Source of the DNA: Liolophura sinensis | Taxonomy: Eukaryota; Mollusca; Polyplacophora; Chitonida; Chitonidae | Reading direction: 5' to 3' | Length of the DNA stretch: 64,000 nucleotides | NCBI RefSeq assembly: GCF_032854445.1 | Contig: NC_088295.1 | Location: 83,374,644-83,438,643 of the forward strand | The notes under the pieces: generated by a model | Seen by the model: the letters and a program-made list of their open reading frames with translations, nothing else | What the model was told of the DNA's origin: nothing | The model's database searches: none | In this document: positions 36,166 to 47,588 of the stretch, in pieces | Numbering within the stretch: position 1 is the stretch's first letter | How the letters are laid out: the number at the start of each line of letters is the position of its first letter | Made by a program: the position numbers and the translations under genes

Positions 36166-36598
36166 ACATTAACAACAATCATGTTAGAATTCTTGAGTGG
36201 CTTTTCACAAGTCCGTTGGAGACCACTAACCTTTCGCCAACGGTGACGTATGTCAAAGCTCGGTGCAATCTTCTCCGCTCATAAGACTGACTGTAATCGT
36301 GCAAGTGAAAAATTTATGAATGTGCTGTTAAATATCGTATGACTTCGGAGATCAAAAAAATTGGCCACAGATGAACTCTCGGATCAATTATTTACATAGA
36401 CGCTGTATTTTCTGCTCAACAAATCTTAACTATAGCAGAGTAAGTATATCCTAAACACACTGACAAAGGAGGCAAGATATCTCAGGTTCCCGGGCTGAAC
36501 GGGATCCAATTATGAGATCGGTTTAGCCCTACACGCTGTGCGGCACGGTGCAGACAGACACCGTAAACGCCCAGGATGTCGCTACGGATTATGAAGTT

Positions 36599-36798
36599 GT
36601 CTTAGACTTAAGTTGGACTTACTCTTACTTTTAAAAGTTTGCCTACACTACAACTGTGAACTATCATAGAAATTTTTATTATAATCCAAATAATTATCAT
36701 ATACTTTCGTAACAAAGTTAAAAATTAAGATTCGGATTAAAATTTAAGTTCAGAAATGATTCCACAAGATAAGACTAAGTCTGACTTAAGTCTAAGAC
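36599..36798. mobile_element. 200-bp MITE with 28-bp terminal inverted repeats
   Basis: The left arm GTCTTAGACTTAAGT...GACTTAC (36599-36626) and right arm AAGACTAAGTCTGACTTAAG (from 36771, ending GTCTAAGAC at 36798) are inverted copies with three mismatches in 28. The interior is AT-rich and non-coding. The matching places in U2 (about 44690) and U3 (about 50165) lack it. Confidence 0.8.
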
Positions 36799-36944
36799 AG
36801 ATTCGGGATCCTTGAGCGTGGGATGAAAGCCGCAAATCCCACTTGTACAAAAAATTGACGCTAACGCGGAACCTTCTCCGCCTAAATAGTCAATTTAACT
36901 TATATAGCCAACATTGTGTGGAAAGAAAAGTTACATCCTCAATA

Positions 36945-37117
36945 ATGCTGGCTTCCCCTCCGGTCGTACGTGGGATGGTCTGCAGCAACCTGCGGATGGT
37001 CGTGGGTTTCCCCCGGGCTGTGCCCGGTTTCCACCCACCATAATGCTGGCCGCCGTCGTATAAGTGAAATATTCTTGAGTACGGCGTAAAACACCAATCA
37101 AATAAATAAATAAATGA
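36945..37117 (+). mobile_element. 5'-truncated SINE family A with perfect 12-bp target-site duplication
   Basis: From ATGCTGGCTTCCCCTCCGG to AAATAAATAAAT. Flanked by ACATCCTCAATA at 36933-36944 and again at 37118-37129. A paralogous stretch near 52120 (GGTTACATCATCTATG, then GGTAAAAACGG) has the flanks joined without a SINE. Confidence 0.95.
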
Positions 37118-37612
37118 ACATCCTCAATACGCAAAGAAGGTAAAAACAGTTATGAGACACACATAAAACCATGAAGCACGTGTGTTGACAAAGACATATA
37201 TCTATCGGCCGTACCATCAACGTCGTTTCTTTTCTGATTACCAAGAACAGAGACAGGTCTGATTCCCTCAGAGCCATTATATTTCCTGTTGCTTTGCTCC
37301 AGACGTAATTGTCCCTGTCGAATATAATGGTGTATTTTTGCCATATTGTACAGTGTTGTTTATACTGACAGTGACAATGAATACCTGTGGAAGTCTGACA
37401 GTAGCTAATCAGGATGCTTTCAGGGAGCGTTATATAAAAAAGCCCGAACCATTATGAAAAATGTCCTATGGATGAGATCTCATACTTGTAGGTGTTCAAT
37501 GCATCTCAGAACTTAAGGGGCTATTTTTACAGCAAAATCATCTTCTCTCCTGAAAACTTGAAACTGTGAATCAAAAACCTTGCCAAAAATGAGTTATTGG
37601 GCATATGCGATA

Positions 37613-37849
37613 GAGTGAGTGAGCGCCTAGGGTTTAACGTCGTACTTAACAATCTAGTGCTGCTTCACTGAGACTCACCGAAAGCAAATAAGCAGCAAAC
37701 CCGAGCCAGAATACTGATACGGGTCACTATCCCCTTAATGTTGAACGCCAAGTGAGGAAGCTACAACTTTCTCTTTAAGGTCTTCGGTGTGACTTTGGAT
37801 CTACCGCCCCGAATTGGACGGTCTACCAACTGAGCCATCAGAAGCGGTC
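37613..37849 (-). mobile_element. SINE family B, internally deleted
   Basis: On the minus strand a tRNA-like head (TGGCTCAGTTGGTAGACCG) leads through CCAAGTGAGG-type body sequence to a GTTAAACCCTAGGCGC tail end. The CAGTCATATGACGACG part seen at 40180 and 40590 is missing. The paralogous place near 52446-52465 is empty. Confidence 0.85.
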
Positions 37850-38539
37850 CAATACATTTGAAACCAACATGGGTGGCTGTGCTCGACGTAATACTTTGCG
37901 GGATATGGTGCAATACAACAGTCGGTCCACCGTTGATAGATCCCATAGCAAAGTCAACGCAAATTTCCTTTTTGAAGGCGAAGATACGGGCGGGAAAATG
38001 TAACAGCGAAGAATTAAACCAATTTTTTTGAAGGTGCAACACAATTTTTTGCCTGGTAATTTATATACACAGGGTATGGAAAAAACCCATTTTTTCAGAT
38101 TGAAAAAAGAGAATTATTCTCTCAACTGTTGTTGTTACTATATTTACACCTCCCCTGAAGGACCACTAGGAAGACAGATTATTGTAACTTGGCTGTCAAA
38201 TGCTTACGAGATGTCCGAGATGTTATCGCAATCCCCGACTTAACAAGCCAATAAAATATCTGTTCTTATGAGAAAGGTATTATGATCTTGCTATATACAT
38301 GGAGCGGTCTTCCTGGGCGTTAGTCCTTTAGGGAAATGCCAGTGGTCATATCCTCCCCGTCCACATCGTCTCTTGGCGACAAGAGAGCACCGAGAGTCGC
38401 TCTGATAATGCCGAAGTAACATGTGTCTTTAGATGTGAGATTTGCGATATCTTATACCGTTCACTATCCAGCATAAAGTTTCCTTCCTTGTGTCTACCTG
38501 TGCCAGGCGATTGTGGGCTGTTTTAATTGTCAGTTACCA

Positions 38540-38770
38540 TAAAGTAACGTGAATGAAAAAAAGTACTCAAAATGTAATAATCTGTTACATTTAACAGAAA
38601 GAATACTTCCTGTTATTGTAGTAGATTATTCTGTTAGATAATGTACCACAAATGTTCTAATAATTTAACATGACAGAATGTTTTATTGTATACGACAAAG
38701 TATAATGTTATAGCAACAGAACACATTCTAACATTACTCAGACAACAGACTTCCTGTTAAAATTAAGAGA
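38540..38770. repeat. AT-rich repeat with recurring TTCTGTTA words, copy 1
   Basis: TATTCTGTTA, AACAGAA and close variants recur in both orientations. Nearly the same stretch is at 61430-61680, both ending ACAGACTTCCTGTTAAAATT or its variant. Shorter relatives lie at 47440-47560 and 55070-55190. Confidence 0.75.
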
Positions 38771-38812
38771 TTATTTTTCTGAGAGTAGGAAATTGACTGA
38801 AGCTGTCAATAT

Positions 38813-38874
38813 TTTTATTTATTTGATTGGCGTTTACGTTGTAGTCAAGAATATTTTACTTATACGACGGCGGG
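38813..38874 (-). mobile_element. SINE family A, short tail-end fragment
   Basis: TTTATTTATTTGATTGGCG, TCAAGAATATTTTACTTA and ACGACGGCGG are the last 60 bases of family A in reverse. Confidence 0.8.
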
Positions 38875-39089
38875 AAAAGTAAAAAGCAGCTGACAATGTA
38901 AGGAGACTACAGTATAGAAAGTAAAGGCAGAAGAGACACAGGAAACACTCTCTCAAAGTTGGCACACACAGTATTATAGAGATGGCTTTCGATCACTGCA
39001 TTAACATTGGCACTTGTGGTAAACTTAATGCGATACAACCATAAAATTCTGTCCTTCTACCATCTGGATTGGTGTGGTCATATATCACC

Positions 39090-39200
39090 TGAGGATGATA
39101 TCGCAGATTATCTGACATTAGTTGAGGGTGGTATAACAGGCTATCTGACATTAGCTGAAGGTGTTATCGCAGGTTGTTTGACATTAGTTGAAGCACTTGG
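39090..39200. repeat. 33-bp repeat, three units
   Basis: CTGACATTA lies at 39112 and 39145, and a TTGACATTA variant near 39178, an exact 33-bp step. The unit is divisible by three, so an ORF with 11-residue repeats passes through it. No family match; probably not a protein. Confidence 0.85.
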
Positions 39201-39335
39201 TAAGACATTCCATCCAGACAGGTTGACATTGGTTCAGAGACATATCATCTTTTTTGTCGGACGCTTGTCTGAAGAACATAAATCTTAACGTCACTGCCAC
39301 TTACTTTCTTAGCAGTGGTCCCAGTTGAGTAGTTA

Positions 39336-39530
39336 GGGGCGTCCGTTGCCGAGCACTAGAACTCAGCACAATGACTCGAGAGTCTCCAACCAATGTAGCA
39401 GTCTGGAGTTCAAATCCTGCTCTGCACTGCCTTTTCTTTCCAGTCGTATGTCCTGCTAGGCTTCTTTCCGCCAAAAGTGAAAGATCCTCGAGTACAGCTT
39501 AAAACACCACTGAAATAAATAAATATATAG
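39336..39530 (+). mobile_element. SINE family A, old copy in U1
   Basis: Worn head GGGGCGTCCGTTGCCGAG, B box GGAGTTCAAATCC, tail GTGAAAGATCCTCGAGTACA and AAATAAATAAATA. It is followed by the same flank (AGATAAATATCT...TTCTTT) as the SINE at 47589-47812, so the insertion predates the duplication. Confidence 0.85.
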
Positions 39531-39876
39531 TTGTGCTCTTGATGATATGACAACAAGATAAATATCTGAAACGAATTTCTTTCCTTCAATTTCCTTTTAC
39601 AATTTTGTGACCATAAATCATAATGTTGTAATCATGTTACCGTGAAGGCTACATCTCACCGTAAAACACCATAGAGAAAACATACGTTAATTATAACACA
39701 GCTATAACTAAATCTGCTTCAGGAATATTATCCCCATGACTTTGTTAAATATGCACAGAAATTATCTGACATAATTGAAATCAAAATATTGCTGCTCGTA
39801 TGAATTTCTACCCCTAGCGGGAATTTTGACATGTGATTCTGTCGTTGTAATGGTATAAGAACCTAAGCTGAGGGAA

Positions 39877-40652
39877 GCCTCTTACATAACGTCTTCACAG
39901 CTGGATCCAGCTTCCTCGTGTCTTAATCTGAGCCCGCAAAGTCTTATTATCTAACGCCGATGACTCCAACTCTGGTTAAATATTCAAAGCAACAACAAAT
40001 GTATCTGCATGTAAAATTACACATTAGCAATTTGAGTATTTCTTCATTTAGCGCCATGTAAGAGAGAACAAGTTGTGTACCAGTCGTCCCGGTCTATGCT
40101 GTCCTGTATGGCCCTATAGCATCGCACCTTCACCAATGTGTCGGTAAGAGTGAGTGAGTGAGTGCTTGGGGTTTAACGTCGTACTCAACAATTTTTCAGT
40201 CATATGACGACGAAGGAGTCCTTAGGGTGTATGTAATGTACCTCGTTGCAGGACGGATTTGCAGGCCTCTTACATAACGTCTTCACAGCTGGATCCAGCT
40301 TCCTCGTGTCTTAATCTGAGCCCGCAAAGTCTTATCATCTAACGCCGATGACTCCAACTCTGGTTAAATATTCAAAGCAACAACAAATGTATCTGCATGT
40401 AAAATTACACATTAGCAATTTGAGTATTTCTTCATTTAGCGCCATGTAAGAGAGAACAAGTCGTGTACCGGTCGTCCCGGTCTATGCTGTCCTGTATGGC
40501 CCTATAGCATCGCACCTTCACCAATGTGTCGGTAAGAGTGAGTGAGTGAGTGCTTGGGGTTTAACGTCGTACTCAACAATTTTTCAGTCACATGACGACG
40601 AAGGAATCATTAGGGTGCATGTACGTGTAATGTGCCTCCTTGTTGCAGGACG
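39877..40652. repeat. 388-bp recent tandem duplication within U1
   Basis: GCCTCTTACATAACGTCTTC begins at 39877 and again at 40265. The copies are nearly identical, with only a handful of substitutions in the first 270 bases. Each ends in the tail end of a family B SINE; the second continues into the rest of that SINE. Confidence 0.95.
40148..40264 (-). mobile_element. SINE family B, tail-end part cut by the 388-bp duplication
   Basis: GAGTGAGTGAGTGCTTGGGG, GTTTAACGTCGTACTC and TCAGTCATATGACGACG, then cut at GGACGGATTTGCAG where the second duplicate starts. Identical in layout to the start of the next copy. Confidence 0.9.
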
Positions 40653-40903
40653 GATTTCCACCGCTCTTTTATTTAGTGCTGCTTCACTGAGACGACTTAC
40701 CGAAGGCAAGTAAGCCTTGCCATTATACTGATACGGGTCAATCAGTCGTTGCACTATCCTCTATCATGCTGAACGCCAAGCGAGGAAGTTACAACTTCCT
40801 CTTTTAAAGTCTTAGGTGTGACCTTGTGACTCGATCAAGGATTGATCCTGGATCTACCGGTCCCGAAGCGGACGCTCTACCAACTGTGCTATCCGGGCCG
40901 GTT
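40536..40903 (-). mobile_element. SINE family B, complete
   Basis: The best B copy. On the minus strand it starts with the tRNA-like GGCCCGGATAGCACAGTTGG, then TAGAGCGTCCGCTTCGGG and GGATCAATCC as B box. The body holds CTTCCTCGCTTGGCGTTCAG, and the end is GTTAAACCCCAAGCACTCAC. About 368 bp and non-coding. Confidence 0.9.
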
Positions 40904-41209
40904 CAAACCGTATTTATATTCAGGAGACACATACAGGTTCTACACGTAATTCTTCCGATGGTCACATGTAATAAGTGTCCGCCTGACATAAGACAAAATA
41001 CTTCAGCCTCCGATTCTCAGCAGTTTGTCTGTTGATCCACCAGTTCAAGATTTTGTGTCCAACCACAACGTTTTCAGTCGTTCCAGATGTACACACTCGT
41101 CCATAGAGCAAAGCAGATTACGAAACAGACCGCGAATATGGTAATGAATGTTGTGTTGGAATCTTGTGTGTGTTCACCGAGCTGGTTTCAGTTGTGTTGT
41201 TACCGGTTG

Positions 41210-41514
41210 GCTTGGTTGAGCGCAGCACAATGCTTGGCTGAGCGCAGTACAATGCTTGGTTGAGCGCAGCACAATGCTTGGTTGAGCGCAGCACAATGCC
41301 TCAGGAGCCTCACACCAATGCAATTACTGTAGGTGCAGCTCATGATGGCTTCCTCTCCGGTCGTACGCGGAAAAGTCTGTCAGTGACTTGCATTTGTGGG
41401 TTTCAACCAGGCTCCTCTAGGCTTTCTGCCACCATGATGCTGGCCACTGTGGTATAAAGTGCATTGTTCTTTTGTACGGTGTAAAGCACCAGTGAAACAA
41501 ATAAATGAATATTT
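41210..41514 (+). mobile_element. SINE family A with a fourfold-expanded 22-bp head segment
   Basis: GCTTGGTTGAGCGCAGCACA-type units of 22 bp occur at 41210, 41232, 41254 and 41276, just before the rest of a family A body (CTCATGATGGCTTCC, GTACGGTGTAAAGCACC, AACAAATAAATG). The repeated piece corresponds to the A-box part of the head. The flank after it matches those at 39530 and 47812. Confidence 0.85.
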
Positions 41515-43795
41515 TTCTTGTTGTTGATATGACTACATGGGTCATCGTATTTGATTAGACAAATATAGGAAAAGAATAACTCTCCTTAAAACACCACAGA
41601 GAAAAAATACATTAATTATAACACAGCCGCAACTAAATCTGCTCTCGGAATATTATTCCTCAGGCTTTGTTAAGTATATGCACAAATTAGGTGACATAAT
41701 TGAAATCAAAAATGTGCTCCTCATATGAATTTCTACCCCCTAGAGGGAATGTTGACTTGTAATAGTGTTGATGTAACGATATAAGAATGGTTACATCAGG
41801 TGAGGGATGTCTGTTTAATGCATAACATTTTCGCAGGTGGATCGAGTTTCATCGAGTCTTCATTTGAGCCAGCAATGTCTTATTCTCTAACGCCAAGGAT
41901 TCCAAGTCTGGTAAACTATTCAAACCAACAACAAATACATTTACATGTAAGAATAACACATTGGCAACGCTTTTCTTTATGTAGCGCCATATCAAATAGA
42001 ACAAGCCAGGTACCGGTTTATGCTGCTCTATATGACATTCCAATATGACACCCTTACCAATGTGTCGGCAAGGAACCGGTTCGTAGGAAAAAGTCTCTAT
42101 ATTGATTTCGCTCAAATAATGTTTAAACCGATGTTAAGCCTGAAGCAAACAAACAAACCGTAACACATAAGGCAATACAAATAAAAAACACGAAAAATAC
42201 GTAAGATACGAAGTTTTGGGCATTACTCTTAAAACGTAATGGTAGAAACTGTTCTACACGTAATTCTCCCGATGAGCACATGTAGACCATGCAACAGCCT
42301 GACATAAGACAAATACTTCAGTCGCCAATAGCAGTTTGTCTGTTTATCCGCAGTCTGAGATTTAATACATATGATCGATAAACAGTGGGCGAGACAAACA
42401 GCAGGGATGAAAGATTATATCTCAAAATCCTGCTGAACATCTTGGTGATTTGTAAAACGTTGCCTGCGTCTGACCCTTTTTGTACAGTATAGACTTTACT
42501 ATGTCTGTTTACTAAGATAGCAATCTATCTTGACAAAATAAATTTCTTTTATCAAGGCTGTTCAAACATCTGAAGTTCCTCGCATGTTTTACTCTCGTTA
42601 GCATAATTCCACATCTTGTGTATCTTAGTAAAGCATAAAAACTAATCAATGTAGAGTTATTATTTACTAGCTAGTTTAATACCGCTGCTGACATTGGTAT
42701 CCCTTTGTAAGAAAAAAAGTTACATTCCACTTTATCAGAATTACCGAAAATATCGCATAATGATATAATCAAGTGTTCTCTGCGTGAGACAATTTCGCCT
42801 AACCTCGATGGCGTCTGAGAGGTTTCATGATCTGGCAGCCTGTGTAAGATGTTTATGATTCCATATGAACTGGCTGACCCGGGGTGAAACCTTACAGTCT
42901 ACATAAGCTCAACACACATTTCCTTTCACTACCTGGCGTCTTAATGTAGATGGTAATGGAAGGGTAATAATAGCATGAAATTATCAAGCTCCTACCAAGA
43001 TAGATTTGATATATATGTTGTGTCCATTGCCGCATTTTCTCAAACCTAAAAAAATCAAACTCATCGTTTACGATAAAATAATTTATGAGGACAAGTTAAA
43101 TTAATTGTCTCTAGTTTTTTTTGGTTGATTTGCAAATTTGTTTTCCTGTTTTGTTTCTGATTGGTATATCATACGTTATTTAATAATAAATGACAATCAA
43201 CTACATTGCTGACTTCGTCATTTTTTTACCTAACATAGCTGTCTTTGACCAAGCATGGTTAGCATCAATCAAACTTATCACATGCGATGAGAAAATTTGT
43301 GACAACAATTTAAATTAAAATTAAGTCTCTCATTTTTTTTTTTTGCCGTAGAGTGAAGTTTACAAGTGACAATTGCGCAACAAGGTCAGCAGGTCATATC
43401 CTACATAAGACCAGACAAATGTAGAAGGTCTAACCCTTCCCACCCTATACTTTACAGAGGCTGTGAATTGTGTGCCTTTCATACACCTCACCATAGCTGC
43501 TTATATGGATTTTTTCAAAATATTATGGTCAACTCTCAACACAAGTTCCAGTGTTTGGAAAAATTATTTCTTTTATTTCCCATTGGTTTTTCTGATTGGT
43601 CTCTCAGACGGCATTTAATAATAAACAATATAAAAATAATAATAACTATCAACTATATTGGTGACTTTTTTCTAGTAACATAGCTCTGTCTGTGACTAGT
43701 ATTAAAAACATTTCTCACTACAGACCCTTTCCAGCGTGTGAAGTGGATGCATTGGTTTCATATATTTCATTATTATCAGACCCCTCGCCCAAAGG

Positions 43796-43824
43796 GGTTA
43801 TGCGCAAAATAATTTCGCATAACC
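43796..43824. repeat. Inverted repeat GGTTATGCG / CGCATAACC
   Basis: Nine-base perfect arms around an AT-rich 11-base centre. Related versions with TTTCGCCTAACC or TTTCGCATTACC occur at about 42785, 56020 and 56331, so the motif is kept in several paralogous places. Confidence 0.85.
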
Positions 43825-43984
43825 AAGCAGTAACATATGAAAGTTTTCATGATTTTCTGGCTGCCTTTGGGAGATTTCTTCGATTTTATGTGACTGGCTG
43901 ACTTGATTGGGATACCTTACGATCTGAGTTAGCTGGCCATACATCAGCTCTTACAGAACAGTACTTTAAGGGAGACAGTATTTG

Positions 43985-44444
43985 GATAGAACGGTATTAC
44001 CCCGCGCCTACGCAGGTACAAACAACATAGGCCTATGTCCCGGGCATGTTCCTTACCACTGTGCCTGGCAAAACCCTCTATGCTGATTATTTACTTTGCT
44101 CCTTAAGCTAATTATTGTTATTCTCATGTTCAAGAATTCCCCGTATAAGCGATGAATGTTAGTTTTATGAATGAAGGATAACCGTATTGCCCGACATAAA
44201 CCAAAAACCTTTTACCAGATACATTAATACCCTGCGCCTGCGCAGGTAGAAACGACGTATACGCGTTGTGCCCAGGGTACATTTCTTACTACTCTGTCTG
44301 TCAAAACCCACTATGGTCATGTATTTGTTTTCTGTATTAATTTAATTATTGTTAACTCCATACTCAAGAATTTCCCACAGAAGCGATGAAAGTTATTTTT
44401 TTGAATGAAGGAAAACCTTGTCGTCCGGCGTAAACCAAAAACCT
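43985..44444. repeat. 230-bp tandem duplication specific to U1
   Basis: The CCCGCGCCTACGCAGGTA block at 44001 and CCTGCGCCTGCGCAGGTA at 44231 head two collinear copies, each running through AATTATTGTTA and GAATGAAGG to a CGT(A/T)TAAACCAAAAACC-like end. U2 (about 49706) and U3 (about 56528) have one copy. Confidence 0.85.
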
Positions 44445-47400
44445 CATACTGATGAACTTTGCCACACTTTACTGTTGAATTATTCACACATGAAGTGTAT
44501 TTCCTGTCCACCTGGTTTAACTTTAGGAAAGTCAGCATAGCCCTAAACCCACAGACAAACAGACTGACGCAGCATACCGGATGTCAGTGGGCTGAAAAGT
44601 ATCTAATTGTGACATTGATTAATGAGTCCTACTCGCTGAACAGACCGGCGTAGAACAGACACAGTAAATGTCAGGGTGTCGCTTACCCTGATGCTGTACT
44701 TTCATTTTAAAGGCTATGTACTTTGCTCAAATCCCATACCCATCATAGGCCATCATAAACATAACAAGACTTTCCAATGATGAGAACATCCGTGTCAAAT
44801 CTGGTGACTAGAACTGAAATTTGCGTTATGAAAAAAAACGAAACATAAAAATGATATTAAAACAAGGTGTATTGTACCCGATTAGTTATTACCAGGTTCG
44901 TATTCTTGGCACGCTAGCCGATAGATATGGTCACAGATCTTTTGCGATTTTTGTGTGTAAACCACATTTTATTTTTACAACAACGGCACTTGTACTTCTG
45001 TTATCAAAATAATGAAGATTTTAATTCAATAAAGGTTTTTTATTTGAGCTACTTTTTCCTATTTTGCAACGTAGAGTAAAAAATGTTCAGTAGCGAAACG
45101 GTAAGTTGTCATGCAGCATTATATGACAACAAAGCAAATTGTACAATAAACAAGAAAATGCAACGATGTCAACTTTTTTATGCTTGAAACAAGAGAATGG
45201 CTTTCAGAACTTCAATCTGACAGTGACATTCATCTTCCCTGCTACCTTTCTTAAGATGTAATGGTCCCTGCCGTCGACATGTATTTTTGTCATTTCTGGA
45301 CAGCTTTGCTTATTTGTACAATGACAATGAAAAATTGTGTCAGTCTAATAGTAGCTAATCAGAATTATTTCAGGAAGCTTTATATAAAAAATGGATCTCA
45401 GAACAGAGGCTATTTTTATTTCAAAATCATTTCTCTCATAAAACATGAAACTGTGTTTTCCAACATTGCCAGAAATGTCACCCATTTATTGGACAGTATG
45501 TAATATCGTAGCGATTTATGGAACATGCGATATGGCATTGCAAAAGGGCAATCGCATTGTAAATGTCAACGCCCGATCTTCAAAACAGAACTGAATCTGA
45601 CCATTATTTAAACAATTCTGAAATAATCAATCAGTCTTACACCATATATGTTTCACCCTATAAAATGACTAATCTTTCTCGGAAATCAGTTAATCTTTGA
45701 AAGGTAATATCGGTTTTCTTTTTTACTTATTTAGGTACTGTATTTATGCAGAATGCAGGGATCTGGGATCCCAGTTCGGTTCCAAGAAAAACTTGTTGTA
45801 CATTCACAACTGTTCAGGAGTGTCATATATTAAAGTATCTCGATAAGCTTGAAAACCAAACGATTAGAGAATACAAATATTAACACGACATATCCCACTA
45901 AAACCCATCAGTTTGTATAGGATGAAAAATCAGCAGCTGGGGCGTTCTGGACAATTTTTTCGCACAAAAAGTTTTGTTGTGTAGGATTTTAGATTGGAAT
46001 CAGAACGTTTCATTTACCATTACCAAATTTCTCCATGTAACGTAGAAATGCAATATAAGAAACTAGGACATATGGAATAATGACGCAGTGGCATACACAT
46101 GCTCCCAGAACTAAAAGTGGGCCCACATTCATAGAGAATACTAAGTTATTCTGACTCTAAAAGAACAAATAACACGTGTTTCCTTAGACAATGATTCAAT
46201 GAAAGCTGCACAAGAATTTTAATAAACATCCGAGGACATTTTTGTCTCATTTTGGGAGATATTTTCACCACGTCGGCAATTACCCAAAATGGAGAATATT
46301 TAATCTACCCATTGCCATGACCTAGTTCACGATGACAATACTTTCCCATAGAAGCCATTAAAGTTCCTTATTCACGACTCCCTGGCTGCCCATTCTCCTC
46401 AGTAACTGAGCTGACAAGCTTATAAAGATAATGACTAGTGCATCTGTACCCATTCTGCTCATCGCATTATGTCCGTGCCTCCCGTCTTTCGCCATGTTTC
46501 TTCTATCCTGCACACACCACTCCAACATGAACCCGCCCGGTTTCTTCCACCCAACGTACTGACCAATGTAGTATCAATTTGATAAAATGTTGAAGACGAC
46601 GTTAAACAATAATAAAGGGTAGAGTGAAGTTTGGAAGAATTTTGTGATGTTATACTGGGAGATTTTCTGTAAAACGAACGAACATTGACACCGCACTCCC
46701 TGATAGCCATTATCTGTTCAATGAATTCTAATAAATTATCATTTTTCTCAGTTTCTTCCACATTGCCATACTTCAAGTTGTCAGACTCTCCTGATCTTTA
46801 TAGCTCTAAGGGGTTAACATTCGCGATTGATTTTAGTCATGGTTATAAGATCGGTTGGCATGGTGGGATGTAAAATGATTTTGTAAAAATCTAAATCTTT
46901 AATACTGAATTAACACACAAAACTCAAACGCCATACTTATATAATAGCGGAATGACTCAATCAAAATCCAACCCGATCTTTGTTATGGTGTCCAATGAAA
47001 AGCCTTTCTTCGTTGAATGTTTTGTGTATAAACGAAATCTTGGCTTTGATCATAGTCATACCACCACGAGAATACGAACATTTCTGACAAGACAATATCT
47101 GAACCAAAGACAAAAGATCACAGGAATCCCGGTGAGCGTTAGTCATTTAGTAATGAATTAGATTTGTGACTATACTTCCCTGGGACAAAGTCTGTCTCTC
47201 GAAGACAGGTGAGCTCCGGAAGACGCTCTGATAATGCCCTAGCGACAGGCGTCTTGAAATGTGAGATTTTCCCCTGTCTCAATCTGTCGCCATCAACATC
47301 TTGTGTATTCCTGCAACAACATTCCTTCCCTGTGTTTACATGTAAGCAGTGATTGTGAGGTGTTTTAATTGTCATATACCATAATGTAACGTGAATGAAA

Positions 47401-47588
47401 AACGACCACATGTCTTCATCTGACTGGCTTAAGTGCCCCAAAAGATATTCTTACATTTAAGTGATTTAATGTTAGAATATTTCCTATTATTGCAGACGGT
47501 TATTCTGTTAAATATACATATACCACACATATTCTATTCATTTAGCATAACAATAAATTTTGTTGAATATAATAAAGTACCTGTTTAT

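Larger units (their letters stand above)
36430..44530. repeat. Segmental tandem repeat, unit U1
   Basis: First of three diverged copies of one segment. It starts at the CACACTGACAAAGG block (36460) and ends where the matching CAGACTGACGCAGC block begins U2. Internal order: 37.36 kb ACAATGAATACCTG block, 37.5 kb TCTCAGAACTTAAGGGGCTA core, 38.3 kb CGTTAGTCCTTTAGGG block, 39.55-40.15 kb, a second copy of that at 41.5-42.35 kb, 42.78 kb TTTCGCCTAACC block, 43.8 kb TTTCGCATAACC block, 44.0 kb GCGCCTACGCAGG block. No conserved ORF runs through the copies. Confidence 0.8.

Noticed and set aside
39007-39288. 93-codon ORF with 11-residue repeats as a protein
   Set aside because: Three 33-bp repeats account for it. 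The flanks show no coding features and the other duplicated units have no counterpart.
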